This document shows positions 1-6,712 of a DNA stretch of 27,503 nucleotides, piece by piece. Location: positions 1-27,503 of IMG/VR virus record IMGVR_UViG_3300025154_000334. One strand, 5' to 3'. The DNA is from a virus. The position numbers and the translations under genes were made by a program. The notes beneath the pieces are model-generated. The model saw only the letters and a program-made list of their open reading frames with translations, had not been told where the DNA came from and did not search any database. How positions within the stretch are numbered: position 1 is the first letter of the stretch; the number at the start of each line of letters is the position of its first letter.

Positions 1-331
1 CAAGTGCTGCAGGCGGCTTCACTTCAGGAACAGGTGCCAGCGGCGGTACGACAGTCGGTTTTGCCTGCGGCAGGATCGAATCGAGTCCAGGTACCAGGCT
101 GGTAAGGTCACCGAGCCCACCCAGGTTCGGGGTTGCCGACTGGGGTGAATTGAACCCGAAGGAAGATCCGGCGATGGTGAGGTTGATGATAGCCGTAGAA
201 CCATTATCGGCCTTGGCCTCCAAGCTGACCGGCGTGACCCGGCCAGCGCAGCCGGAAAGCGATGACATGAATACCGCAACTACCAGGCAGAAAACAAACC
301 CAACGAATATTTCGCAAAAATCCTTAAGCAT
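1..331 (-). CDS. Phage lipoprotein, C-terminus outside window
   Basis: The gene starts with ATG at 331 behind an AAGGAGGTGAAGG ribosome binding site and stays open to base 1, giving about 110 residues. A charged start, a hydrophobic stretch (residues 8-24) and the lipobox Leu-Ser-Gly-Cys (Cys28) mark a signal-peptidase-II lipoprotein. Ala follows the Cys, which in Gram-negatives usually means outer-membrane sorting. The tail is rich in Pro, Gly and Leu. It overlaps the holin gene by 8 bases, so it belongs to the lysis cassette. Lipoproteins next to holins are often outer-membrane spanins (Rz1-like), and Pro-rich tails fit that. The spanin role is inference, because the C-terminus is missing and no partner inner-membrane spanin is visible. 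Confidence 0.75.
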   Translation of the reverse strand, partial: MLKDFCEIFVGFVFCLVVAVFMSSLSGCAGRVTPVSLEAKADNGSTAIINLTIAGSSFGFNSPQSATPNLGGLGDLTSLVPGLDSILPQAKPTVVPPLAPVPEVKPPAAL

Positions 332-641
332 CCTTCACCTCCTTCTTGGCCGCTCTTTTGGCAGCGATACTACTGGTGATTCCGACCTTGGCGCTGGTGG
401 CGAACGTAGCGAACACGTTCAACGCGCCGACACACGACCACAGGGCCGTTGCCATGCCGACCTTCACGCCATCATCCATGGGGATCGAGATCCCGAAAAT
501 CTCCAGGATTCCCACGATCAACGTGAGAAGCGAGGAAACTGCGGTGACGGCTGCAGTGTTATTCTTCCACGACTCGGGATTGGCAATAATCTTCCCATGG
601 TCGAGGGCCTTAATCAGTTCATCCGTTTTGACTGCTCTCAT
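324..641 (-). CDS. Putative holin
   Basis: 105 residues with two predicted membrane segments (about residues 30-51 and 61-84), a polar N-terminus and a Lys/Ala-rich C-terminus. Small size, two helices, a basic tail and the neighbouring lipoprotein fit a phage holin, which opens the inner membrane to endolysin at the end of infection. The start overlaps the upstream gene by 4 bases (ATGA). No endolysin is in the window and may lie beyond base 1. The holin call rests on topology and context; another small membrane protein is possible. Confidence 0.7.
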   Translation of the reverse strand: MRAVKTDELIKALDHGKIIANPESWKNNTAAVTAVSSLLTLIVGILEIFGISIPMDDGVKVGMATALWSCVGALNVFATFATSAKVGITSSIAAKRAAKKEVKDA

Positions 642-832
642 GCTTCCCCCGTGAATTCGCGATTGCGCTTGTCGATCAACATCGCGGATCTTACCAGCGT
701 GTTGACCAGTTTAGATCTGGAACCGCCCTGCCGTTTGAGCCAGAGCACAAGCTCCGGATCAAGACGAATGCAGATCCCGATCTTTTTAATCCCCTCGGGT
801 TTCCGTGGGGCTCCCCTTTTTTTGTCGGCCAT
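638..832 (-). CDS. Small basic DNA-binding protein, ribbon-helix-helix-like
   Basis: 64 residues. A Lys/Arg-rich N-terminal arm is followed by a pattern typical of ribbon-helix-helix proteins: a short strand (Gly-Ile-Cys-Ile-Arg-Leu-Asp), helix one (Pro-Glu-Leu-Val-Leu-Trp-Leu-Lys), a Gly-Ser turn, and helix two (Ser-Lys-Leu-Val-Asn-Thr-Leu-Val). Such proteins bind DNA as dimers and commonly repress their own promoter. It is the first gene of the leftward lysis operon, 40 bases downstream of a strong promoter packed with inverted repeats, which suggests autoregulation (inference). The ribosome binding site is GGAGGAGCCT. Confidence 0.7.
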   Translation of the reverse strand: MADKKRGAPRKPEGIKKIGICIRLDPELVLWLKRQGGSRSKLVNTLVRSAMLIDKRNREFTGEA

Positions 833-878
833 AGGCTCCTCCAGTTGAATTGACAGTTACCGAAAAAACAATATCTAT

Positions 879-907
879 ATTGTATATTGTTTTACAATAA
901 TTGTCAA
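879..907 (-). promoter_or_regulatory. Strong sigma-70 promoter of the leftward lysis operon
   Basis: Read on the minus strand: -35 TTGACA (907-902), 17-base spacer, -10 TACAAT (884-879). Transcription should begin near 872, about 40 bases before the ATG at 832. Inverted repeats overlap it: CAGTTGA at 842-848 against TCAACTG at 904-910, CAATAT/ATATTG around 869-882, and ATTGT/ACAAT around 886-898. They look like operator sites for a dimeric repressor, possibly the first gene product. Confidence 0.7.
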
Positions 908-920
908 CTGTAAAAAACGA

Positions 921-1433
921 TTACCCAGAAACTTCCTTCTTCAGCGGGAGCATCCCGTATTTGTTGTTCAGGTACGACTGGGCAAGTTTGCGGAATTCAA
1001 TCTCAATACTGAACAATCCCCGCTCCACGTGCTCAAGTAACATACCAACCGGCATAACATCCTCACAATAAATCAAGACCAGCTTCTCGCCCGAGCTGTT
1101 CTCAATAATCCGGATCTCCCCGCGCACCCTCTCGGTATAGGCGACACCCGTCTCCTCGGGCTTTGTGAAGAAGTCGACAGATAATTCTACCTCCTTCCCC
1201 GCCAGGATCATGTCGAGCATAGACTCATTTGCCATTACTGGGGCATCCGGGAGAGGGAATTGGTGCTGACGGCAGATCAAATCAATAGGGTCCTCACAAA
1301 CTCCTTCCTTCATTTCTTCGTTAATAAACTCGCCATGGTCAACCTGGTGGCCGCAGCACTGGCTATGGTCACCGGTTTTTTTACAGCAATCATCCCCTTT
1401 ATTACAGGAACAAACGTCCTTCTCCTCATTCAT
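921..1433 (-). CDS. Hypothetical protein with Cys/His-rich N-terminus
   Basis: 170 residues from the ATG at 1433, which overlaps the upstream stop (ATGA). A longer reading to 1613 exists but runs over the neighbouring membrane-peptide gene, so the shorter start is preferred. The first 30 residues hold Cys-Ser-Cys, Cys-Cys and Cys-Cys-Gly-His clusters that could bind metal. The rest is acidic and alternates strands and helices, with no family recognised. It is the last gene of the leftward group that starts at 3178. Confidence 0.6.
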   Translation of the reverse strand: MNEEKDVCSCNKGDDCCKKTGDHSQCCGHQVDHGEFINEEMKEGVCEDPIDLICRQHQFPLPDAPVMANESMLDMILAGKEVELSVDFFTKPEETGVAYTERVRGEIRIIENSSGEKLVLIYCEDVMPVGMLLEHVERGLFSIEIEFRKLAQSYLNNKYGMLPLKKEVSG

Positions 1434-1630
1434 TTTCCGAACCCCCGTAAGAATATTTTTTTGACAATGGCGGCAATCAACCACCCAATTACGACAAACA
1501 TCACAAGGACAATCACACAAGCCGTCAGGTATAGCGCTGTGATTATCAACGCCATCACCGCTTCGAATATGTTCGACCCCGATAAAATGTTCGTCGTTCC
1601 CGATACAGCGCATATCCTCTCTATCAGCAT
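1430..1630 (-). CDS. Small membrane protein
   Basis: 66 residues from the ATG at 1630, chosen because AAGGAGGGGT precedes it. A nearly continuous hydrophobic stretch (about residues 24-56) rich in Ala, Ile, Leu and Val can form one long or two short membrane helices, followed by Lys-Lys-Ile-Phe-Leu-Arg-Gly. It overlaps the HNH gene by 7 bases and the next gene by 4. Function unknown. Confidence 0.6.
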   Translation of the reverse strand: MLIERICAVSGTTNILSGSNIFEAVMALIITALYLTACVIVLVMFVVIGWLIAAIVKKIFLRGFGK

Positions 1631-2154
1631 ACCCCTCCTTGTTTTATGATGTACTTTTTCGCACTTGAATTCAGATCGCAGTCTTGAAAACCCAAACACT
1701 GTTCGGCGGCATAGCGGGCGTAGGCGGCTTCAATGGGGTTGTTGAATGACCCCAGGTTTTTCTGCTGACCATCAACCCTTATCATAGCCTGCCATTTACC
1801 ACCCCCCTTATTCCAAGAAACCCCCTTAATACCAGAAGAATTATCTCTCCTTGTGCCGCAGTTTCTCAACTGGCACTGTTGGGATGCTTCGCGCAGGTTG
1901 TCCCGCCAGTTGTGCCATGGCACACGATCCTTGTGGTCTACGGTGTTCTCTGGCATGTACCCATCGGTGTAGAGAATGGCTAGGCGGTGGGCTTTATAAT
2001 CACGGCCATTAACCCTAATCACAATATAGCCTTTATCGTTAGGAGTCCCAGCCTCAGCACCAGCCTGAACATTACCCACCGATTCCCTCCATCGAAAAAC
2101 CCCAGTCTCAGGATTGTAATCCAGCACCTCCTTAAGTCGTTCTTGCGTCAGCAT
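1624..2154 (-). CDS. Free-standing AP2/HNH endonuclease, copy 1
   Basis: About 176 residues from ATG 2154, where the conserved start Met-Leu-Thr-Gln-Glu-Arg-Leu-Lys-Glu aligns with the other copies; an in-frame start at 2175 is possible. The middle holds the HNH core (Tyr-Lys-Ala-His-Arg-Leu-Ala, then Val-Asp-His, then Asn-Leu-Arg-Glu-Ala). The C-terminal part is an AP2-like DNA-binding domain (Ser-Gly-Ile-Lys-Gly-Val-Ser-Trp). Such proteins nick or cut specific DNA and spread as homing endonucleases. It overlaps the upstream zincin gene and the downstream membrane peptide, so it is translated within the operon. Confidence 0.9.
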   Translation of the reverse strand: MLTQERLKEVLDYNPETGVFRWRESVGNVQAGAEAGTPNDKGYIVIRVNGRDYKAHRLAILYTDGYMPENTVDHKDRVPWHNWRDNLREASQQCQLRNCGTRRDNSSGIKGVSWNKGGGKWQAMIRVDGQQKNLGSFNNPIEAAYARYAAEQCLGFQDCDLNSSAKKYIIKQGGVC

Positions 2155-2531
2155 TTCTTTTGCCTCGCGAACCACTCGGTGATCAGTCGCTGTGCGATGT
2201 GCTGGATACTATATGCTGCTGTTTCATCGCCAACATTCTTCTCTCCTATCATCTCCAAATTCACTTGCCAGATATGCATACTCTCATGGATAATCAAGCC
2301 TATCTGGTTAAGCACCTCAGCCTCTAAAGGAATGCACACAATAGCGTTTAGGCCATCCTCACCATCGATAAAATGGGCACAGCCATCCACTCCTGAGCTG
2401 ATAAATGGGATGTCATAGTCCATAGCACCTATCTCTTTTAGGCGTTTTTTGAACATCTTCCGAGAAGTACAAAGACAGTAGACCATTTGTGCATAGAGAA
2501 TACCGTCAGTGAACCACACTTGCTTTTTCAT
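2148..2531 (-). CDS. Zincin-like protein with HExxH motif
   Basis: 127 residues from ATG 2531 (ribosome binding site AGAGGAATCC, ATGA overlap upstream). The centre reads Ile-Ile-His-Glu-Ser-Met-His-Ile-Trp-Gln, a textbook HExxH zinc site. About 20 residues later comes Gly-Asp-Glu-Thr-Ala-Ala-Tyr, whose Glu is a likely third zinc ligand, as in gluzincins. The end is helical and amphipathic. Small phage proteins of this build are known but poorly characterised. It may be a peptidase or a domain that only keeps the fold; there is no signal peptide, so it should act in the cytoplasm. Confidence 0.65.
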   Translation of the reverse strand: MKKQVWFTDGILYAQMVYCLCTSRKMFKKRLKEIGAMDYDIPFISSGVDGCAHFIDGEDGLNAIVCIPLEAEVLNQIGLIIHESMHIWQVNLEMIGEKNVGDETAAYSIQHIAQRLITEWFARQKKC

Positions 2532-3178
2532 AGGATTCCTCTGTTGAATTTCAATAAAGCACAACTACCCACCATGTCCTCCTCGTCAAGCTCGATCCCT
2601 TCGTCGGCTTCACAATAAGCACTACCGCAGGCCCAATCACGGATATCCTGCTCACGGGCGGCTTCTGACGCAGGGAACTTATTGGAGCCCTCAAAATTCG
2701 CCCATTCATCCCACTCAACGACCCGCTGCTCCAGGGTCTTACCGTCCGTCCTGGTGATGCCGGTGCCATACTTGCCGATCTGGGCAAGGAGATCATTAAA
2801 GAATTTCATCTGAGCGCCTTGTTGGGCCTGGGCCTTGATCCGCTGGTCCTGTTCAAGGAGGATCTGGCCGCGACTCTTCCTTTCCCTGGATAGCTTCTTC
2901 TCCTGCCGTAGGATCACCAAGGCGGCGATATACACGATGGCCCCCAGGTAATCACAGATCGCCCGGTCGTCGTCGTCGCAATTCATCGCCTCAAGGACTT
3001 TCTTCCTGGCCTGGCCCACATGGAACCCAGGCCCCACTATTCGACCCTCTGTCACGATGGGCTGGTCCAGGAACGGGAGCCCGTTGGCGTGACACTCTTT
3101 ACCCTTCCCGATCTGAGACTGATCGAGAGCCTGCTGCAGCACCTCTGCCAGCGGTTCGTACCCCGGTTCTACCCGCAT
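2528..3178 (-). CDS. Conserved phage-type hypothetical protein
   Basis: 216 residues from ATG 3178, preceded by GGAGGTGAT; an upstream in-frame Met at 3232 would lie before the predicted transcription start. The N-terminal third has a Gly-Lys-Gly-Lys-Glu-Cys-His-Ala segment and a helical Gly-Gln-Ala-Arg-Lys-Lys-Val-Leu-Glu-Ala segment. A hydrophobic helix (Ile-Val-Tyr-Ile-Ala-Ala-Leu-Val-Ile-Leu) and a charged coiled-coil-like stretch follow. The end is acidic. The layout suggests a small soluble helical phage protein, but I assign no function. It is first in the leftward operon that runs to 921. Confidence 0.6.
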   Translation of the reverse strand: MRVEPGYEPLAEVLQQALDQSQIGKGKECHANGLPFLDQPIVTEGRIVGPGFHVGQARKKVLEAMNCDDDDRAICDYLGAIVYIAALVILRQEKKLSRERKSRGQILLEQDQRIKAQAQQGAQMKFFNDLLAQIGKYGTGITRTDGKTLEQRVVEWDEWANFEGSNKFPASEAAREQDIRDWACGSAYCEADEGIELDEEDMVGSCALLKFNRGIL

Positions 3179-3220
3179 ATCACCTCCGTTGAATTGAGAG
3201 AAAAAATCATCCTCCTGATA

Positions 3221-3248
3221 CTTATACACCACTTGTGAAATAATGCAA
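3221..3248 (-). promoter_or_regulatory. Candidate leftward promoter for the 3178-921 operon
   Basis: Minus strand: -35 TTGCAT (3248-3243), 16-base spacer, -10 TATAAG (3226-3221). Transcription would start near 3214, about 36 bases before the ATG at 3178. The -35 is weak against sigma-70 but matches the TTGCAA/T seen at other promoters in this window. Confidence 0.45.
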
Positions 3249-3264
3249 TATTAGAATTCGATTC

Positions 3265-3292
3265 TTGCAATTTCCGGATTACCGGCTATACT
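3265..3292 (+). promoter_or_regulatory. Promoter of thyX
   Basis: -35 TTGCAA (3265-3270), 16-base spacer, -10 TATACT (3287-3292), giving a start near 3299 and a leader of about 40 bases before ATG 3341. The spacer contains a CCGG-ATTA-CCGG inverted repeat (3274-3285) that could be an operator. Confidence 0.55.
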
Positions 3293-3340
3293 ATGACAAA
3301 TCAGAGGTGCATAGGGCACCGAAAAACCATTGGAGGATTT

Positions 3341-4261
3341 ATGTACACAGTGAACCCGGAGTACCAGATTCAAGACAGGAGGGGGATGACACTCTCCCGT
3401 CGTATCGAGATGTTCGGCAGGACAGCCTATCAATCCTGGGATAAGATGGACGATGACAGCGACCGGCGATTCTGTGAGAAGCACGCCGCGCACCGGTCCA
3501 CCTTCGAAGGTGCCTGTATGCATCTGCTTGTTTTCTCAGACTATGCCGAGGAAATCTCCTATTTCCTGACGGCGACCGACCGGAAATACCTCATGATCGA
3601 GTCCCTGAAGAGCGGGGGCCTGCTGATCACCGGCACCGTTCGCGCCCTGCAGGAGTGGATCAACGGCGACACCGGTATAGGCATGAGGCTGCAGTATTTT
3701 CTCCATGAATTCGACCCGCTCCTGTTCCCGAATTTCCCCGGCGACGGATACAGTGTCGAGAAGAGCAGGACTGATGTCATCTCTGTTCCGCCCGCAGCAG
3801 TAGTGGATCTATCGGCATACCCTGACAAGCACCTGATGGTCATGGTCAGGTTCGTCGTCAACCGGGCCGTCACCCATGAGCTGGTCCGCCATCGCCCGTG
3901 TTCCTTCCTGCAGGAGAGTCAGCGTTATTGCCGGTACAATCAGGAGCGTTTTGGGGAAGGTGTTACCTTTATTAAGCCGACTGCTTTCTATAAAGAAGGA
4001 ACCCGAGATTATATGCTCTGGGAAAAGGCCATGCGCGGCACCGAGAAGATCTACCTGGAGCTTTTGAAGAGCAGCACGCCACAGGCGGCACGGATCGTCC
4101 TGCCGAATTCCTGTAAGACAGAACTGGCTATGTATGCCACAGTAGCCGAATGGCGGCATGTGTTCAAAATGAGAAACAACAAAGCCTGTGATCCATCCAT
4201 GCAGGAGATCATGAAGCCGTTGGCAAGGGATTTTTTCCAGAACCGGGTACTCTGGGAATAG
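3341..4261 (+). CDS. thyX: Flavin-dependent thymidylate synthase ThyX
   Basis: 306 residues. ThyX makes dTMP from dUMP using FAD and NAD(P)H with methylene-tetrahydrofolate as carbon donor. The signature RHR-x7-S is present at residues 183-193, followed by Gln-Arg-Tyr, and the conserved Pro-Gln-x-Ala-Arg-x-Val-Leu-Pro lies at 247-255. ATG 3341 has a good TTGGAGGATTT site; the frame is open to 3293 but that start lies on the -10 box. It is somewhat longer than many bacterial ThyX proteins (220-250 residues), with a longer N-terminal region. It is a single-gene unit with its own promoter and terminator between two leftward operons, and supplies thymidylate for phage replication. Confidence 0.95.
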   Translation: MYTVNPEYQIQDRRGMTLSRRIEMFGRTAYQSWDKMDDDSDRRFCEKHAAHRSTFEGACMHLLVFSDYAEEISYFLTATDRKYLMIESLKSGGLLITGTVRALQEWINGDTGIGMRLQYFLHEFDPLLFPNFPGDGYSVEKSRTDVISVPPAAVVDLSAYPDKHLMVMVRFVVNRAVTHELVRHRPCSFLQESQRYCRYNQERFGEGVTFIKPTAFYKEGTRDYMLWEKAMRGTEKIYLELLKSSTPQAARIVLPNSCKTELAMYATVAEWRHVFKMRNNKACDPSMQEIMKPLARDFFQNRVLWE

Positions 4262-4312
4262 GTCGAAAGAGACATAGCCCACGAAGAAGTCGAAAACGAC
4301 TTGAGGGCGAAG

Positions 4313-4351
4313 AAAAAGGCGGCTTGGTTTGATTCCCGAGCCGCCTTTTTT
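4313..4351. terminator. Bidirectional intrinsic terminator
   Basis: GGCGGCTTGG (4318-4327) pairs with CCGAGCCGCC (4336-4345, with one G-T pair) around an 8-base loop. A5 lies on the left and T6 on the right, so it works on both strands. It ends thyX from the left and the primase operon from the right. Confidence 0.9.
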
Positions 4352-4401
4352 ATTCAATCCAAATTATGGGAAGGCCGAAAACTTCGGTCCTCTTCCTTTT
4401 G

Positions 4402-4548
4402 TCACCTGTGGACCAGTGGCCACTTTGGCCATGCACAAACATGCTCTGGCAGGAAGTCCTTATCCTTCCACCGGATACAGGTATGTTCACACCCGGACTT
4501 CGCTTCACTACAGACGCACGATAGATTCTTAATCCTTGGTCGCTCCAT
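4402..4548 (-). CDS. Small Cys-rich protein
   Basis: 48 residues from ATG 4548, sharing bases with the primase stop (TGATG) behind AAAGGGAGAAAG. Five Cys (positions 11, 13, 20, 24 and 38) with a His between the third and fourth suggest a small metal-binding fold. It is the last gene before the terminator at 4313-4351. Function unknown. The position and ribosome binding site support a real gene. Confidence 0.55.
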   Translation of the reverse strand: MERPRIKNLSCVCSEAKSGCEHTCIRWKDKDFLPEHVCAWPKWPLVHR

Positions 4549-5504
4549 CACTTTCTCCCTTTAAAAATCTTGGCAGTATTTTCTAATACCAGAACATCGG
4601 CCCAATCAAGGCCATCCTTGTCGGGAATATAAACTGACACCAGAAGGTCGCGGTGCTTTGGCGATGTCATTATCCTGTTTGCCAGAGTGTACGCTGCACG
4701 TTGACCAGCGTAATTTTTATCATTGTCGCCGAAGATATAGAGATGAACAACCCCAGGCGGTGGTTCAAATCCAACCAGCAGGGAAGATGTCAGCGTTGCC
4801 CAGGTTGGAATACCTGTCTGCTCACTTGCTGCCAACATTGTCTCCACCCCCTCCCCAATCCCGAGCCTGTTGTCTGCAGGGTGTAATCGGATAGCCCCGC
4901 CGAGCATCTTTTTCAGGGCAGGTAGAAACCGCTTTGGTTCTTCCAGGTCCATTTTCTTTCCATCTTCCGTGATGAACGTTTCATGAATAGTGATTCCTTG
5001 GTTGTCAGGCCCCATAAAAACACCCAACATGGCATGTTCTTTTTTTCTTGTTTCAGTACACCAGCACTGGCTTGTGTAGCGCAGAGATGATGGAATTTTG
5101 GTGATGCCACGACCAACCAAATACTTCCATGCCGGATCTCCCGGCTTTACCGGCGCTGAATTGAGAAATAACGCCCGCAGGTTTTCTGGTGATGCCTTCG
5201 CCTGAACCGACGATGTACGAATTTCACACTTGTGTATTATTTTACGAACCTCATAAGCAGCCTCTGGGAGGGTGAGGTTGAAGAATTTCATCACCATTCC
5301 CCAACCGTCACCACCTCCGCAGTACGTACAGATCCACGACCCGGTTCCTTCCAGGTCATCGAACCGAAATGGCTTTGACTTGCCAGGTTTCTTACACAAG
5401 GGGCAGTCAACATGGCGACCATCACCAACATCAATACCGAGGTTGGAAAAAATGTCAACCCAGCGCCCAATACAGTCCGATTTGAGATAATCAAACTGTG
5501 ACAT
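4548..5504 (-). CDS. Phage DNA primase (zinc ribbon plus Toprim)
   Basis: 318 residues from ATG 5504 (GGAGGGGCA upstream). A zinc ribbon with Cys34-x2-Cys37 and Cys59-x2-Cys62 sits at the N-terminus and should recognise the template. A Toprim domain follows, with the conserved Glu in Gly-Ile-Gly-Glu-Gly-Val-Glu-Thr (about 218) and Phe-Gly-Asp-Asn-Asp at 258-262 for Mg2+. This is the layout of phage primases that make RNA primers at the fork. No helicase domain is fused; the SF2 helicase of the same operon is separate. Its start overlaps the HNH gene by 14 bases. Confidence 0.88.
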   Translation of the reverse strand: MSQFDYLKSDCIGRWVDIFSNLGIDVGDGRHVDCPLCKKPGKSKPFRFDDLEGTGSWICTYCGGGDGWGMVMKFFNLTLPEAAYEVRKIIHKCEIRTSSVQAKASPENLRALFLNSAPVKPGDPAWKYLVGRGITKIPSSLRYTSQCWCTETRKKEHAMLGVFMGPDNQGITIHETFITEDGKKMDLEEPKRFLPALKKMLGGAIRLHPADNRLGIGEGVETMLAASEQTGIPTWATLTSSLLVGFEPPPGVVHLYIFGDNDKNYAGQRAAYTLANRIMTSPKHRDLLVSVYIPDKDGLDWADVLVLENTAKIFKGRK

Positions 5505-6033
5505 TGCCCCTCCCCTGTGCGTCGATATATTGCTTCGCACTTGAGCTTGTGTCGCAATCTGGATATCCAAGGCATTGCTCTGCTGCATAGCGGGCGTATG
5601 CTGCCTCCAGTAGTGAATCATAATACCCCAGGTGTCTGTGTGAATTGTCAACGCGCATACCCACCTTCCATTTTTTCCCCCGCTGCTGATTAGGGGAAAC
5701 ACCCTTGATTCCCGATGTATTCCTTTTGTTCATTCCGCTGTTCCTGGTTTGGCACTGCCTTGAGGCTTCACGCAGATTCAACCGCCAGTTATGCCAACGC
5801 ACGCGGTCAATATGATCTACCGTAGTTTCGGGTAGATAACCATCGGTATAGAGGATCGCCAGTCGGTGGGCATAATGATTCTTTCCGTTTATTCTTATCA
5901 CAACGTATGCACTATTGTCTAAACACCCAGCTATATCACCGACGTTCCTGCCAGATCCGGCCTCTATCCACGTAAAAATCCCAGTTTCTGAATTGTAGTC
6001 CAACACCTCCTTAAGCCGTTCCTGTGTAATCAC
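5491..6033 (-). CDS. Free-standing AP2/HNH endonuclease, copy 2
   Basis: 180 residues. The start is GTG at 6033 (AAGGAGGGTAA upstream) and shares GTGA with the previous stop. The HNH core (Tyr-Ala-His-Arg-Leu-Ala, Val-Asp-His-Ile-Asp, Asn-Leu-Arg-Glu-Ala) and the AP2-like part (Ser-Gly-Ile-Lys-Gly-Val-Ser) are complete. The AP2 strand region is slightly longer than in the other copies (an extra Lys-Lys). It sits directly before the primase gene, a common target area for homing enzymes. Confidence 0.9.
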   Translation of the reverse strand: MITQERLKEVLDYNSETGIFTWIEAGSGRNVGDIAGCLDNSAYVVIRINGKNHYAHRLAILYTDGYLPETTVDHIDRVRWHNWRLNLREASRQCQTRNSGMNKRNTSGIKGVSPNQQRGKKWKVGMRVDNSHRHLGYYDSLLEAAYARYAAEQCLGYPDCDTSSSAKQYIDAQGRGNVTV

Positions 6034-6197
6034 TTACCCTCCTTCTCTTTCCAGGATTCCTTTTCAAGTTCAATCAGATACTCGTACTTGGCGAGGCACC
6101 GATCAGAACAAACAGCTGGGATTGTGCCAACAGATATCTGATCGCCACAGATAATACAAGATACCATTTCCGTATGATTTGGCGTGACATTCATCAT
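6030..6197 (-). CDS. Small zinc-finger-like protein
   Basis: 55 residues from ATG 6197, overlapping the upstream stop by ATGA. Cys14-x2-Cys17 and Cys30-x3-Cys34 can form one zinc site, with a charged C-terminal helix (Glu-Lys-Glu-Ser-Trp-Lys-Glu-Lys). The ribosome binding site GGAGGAGCT is strong. Similar tiny treble-clef-like proteins are common in phages, and the role here is unknown. Confidence 0.65.
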   Translation of the reverse strand: MMNVTPNHTEMVSCIICGDQISVGTIPAVCSDRCLAKYEYLIELEKESWKEKEGK

Positions 6198-6712
6198 AGC
6201 TCCTCCATTCCTGGGGTTATTGGGTATTCCCGTGGTGCATAATTAAAAACCTTCGTCTTTTTCCAACCACCAGGGGTTTCACGGTAAGGCCCACACTGGG
6301 TGATAATGGTGGCGGCATATTTTTTCTGGGTCTTATAAAACCTCTCCACAATTTGCTTATCAGACATTCTTTGTGTAAAAAACTGATCCAATGACGAGTC
6401 GGAGTAGGTGACCTCCGGGTATTTCCGCCTAAAAGTGCGGAACCTCGCGGCCCGGTCCTCCGTGGTGCCAAACCGGCGCGGAGCGCAGCTTGGGCAGTGT
6501 TTACGGTCACCCTTGCGAATAAGGTGATACAGGTCAACGTCGAACCTAAACCCACAGTGGTCACATTCCGCCCTGACTATACCGTAATGCCCCCCGTGGT
6601 TTCCATATGGAATGCGACGGAATGAATTATTGCAGATGTGAATAATCCCAAACTTCATCCCTACGTACTCGGGTTTCAACTTACCATTTTCAATGTATTT
6701 TACTTCACCCAT
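6194..6712 (-). CDS. Zinc-finger protein, possibly nuclease-associated
   Basis: 172 residues from ATG 6712 (AGGAGGCGTT upstream, TGATG overlap with the helicase stop). Residues 18-80 follow a pattern seen in phage DNA-binding modules: Val-Gly-Met-Lys-Phe-Gly-Ile-Ile, then Cys-Asp-His-Cys-Gly, a Leu-Ile-Arg-Lys-Gly stretch and Cys-Pro-Ser-Cys. That resembles the treble-clef region that often accompanies HNH or AP2 proteins. The second half is basic and helical with no visible catalytic motif. DNA binding is inferred; the relation to nucleases is weak. Confidence 0.55.
   Translation of the reverse strand: MGEVKYIENGKLKPEYVGMKFGIIHICNNSFRRIPYGNHGGHYGIVRAECDHCGFRFDVDLYHLIRKGDRKHCPSCAPRRFGTTEDRAARFRTFRRKYPEVTYSDSSLDQFFTQRMSDKQIVERFYKTQKKYAATIITQCGPYRETPGGWKKTKVFNYAPREYPITPGMEEL

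Noticed and set aside
150-848. Open frame of 232 codons on the plus strand
   Set aside because: It runs antisense to the lipoprotein, holin and ribbon-helix-helix genes, which have ribosome sites, overlaps and recognisable features; its own product looks random.
1434-1613. N-terminal extension of the 921-1433 gene
   Set aside because: It would lie fully over the membrane-peptide gene, and the ATGA overlap at 1433 with its neighbour is the normal pattern here.
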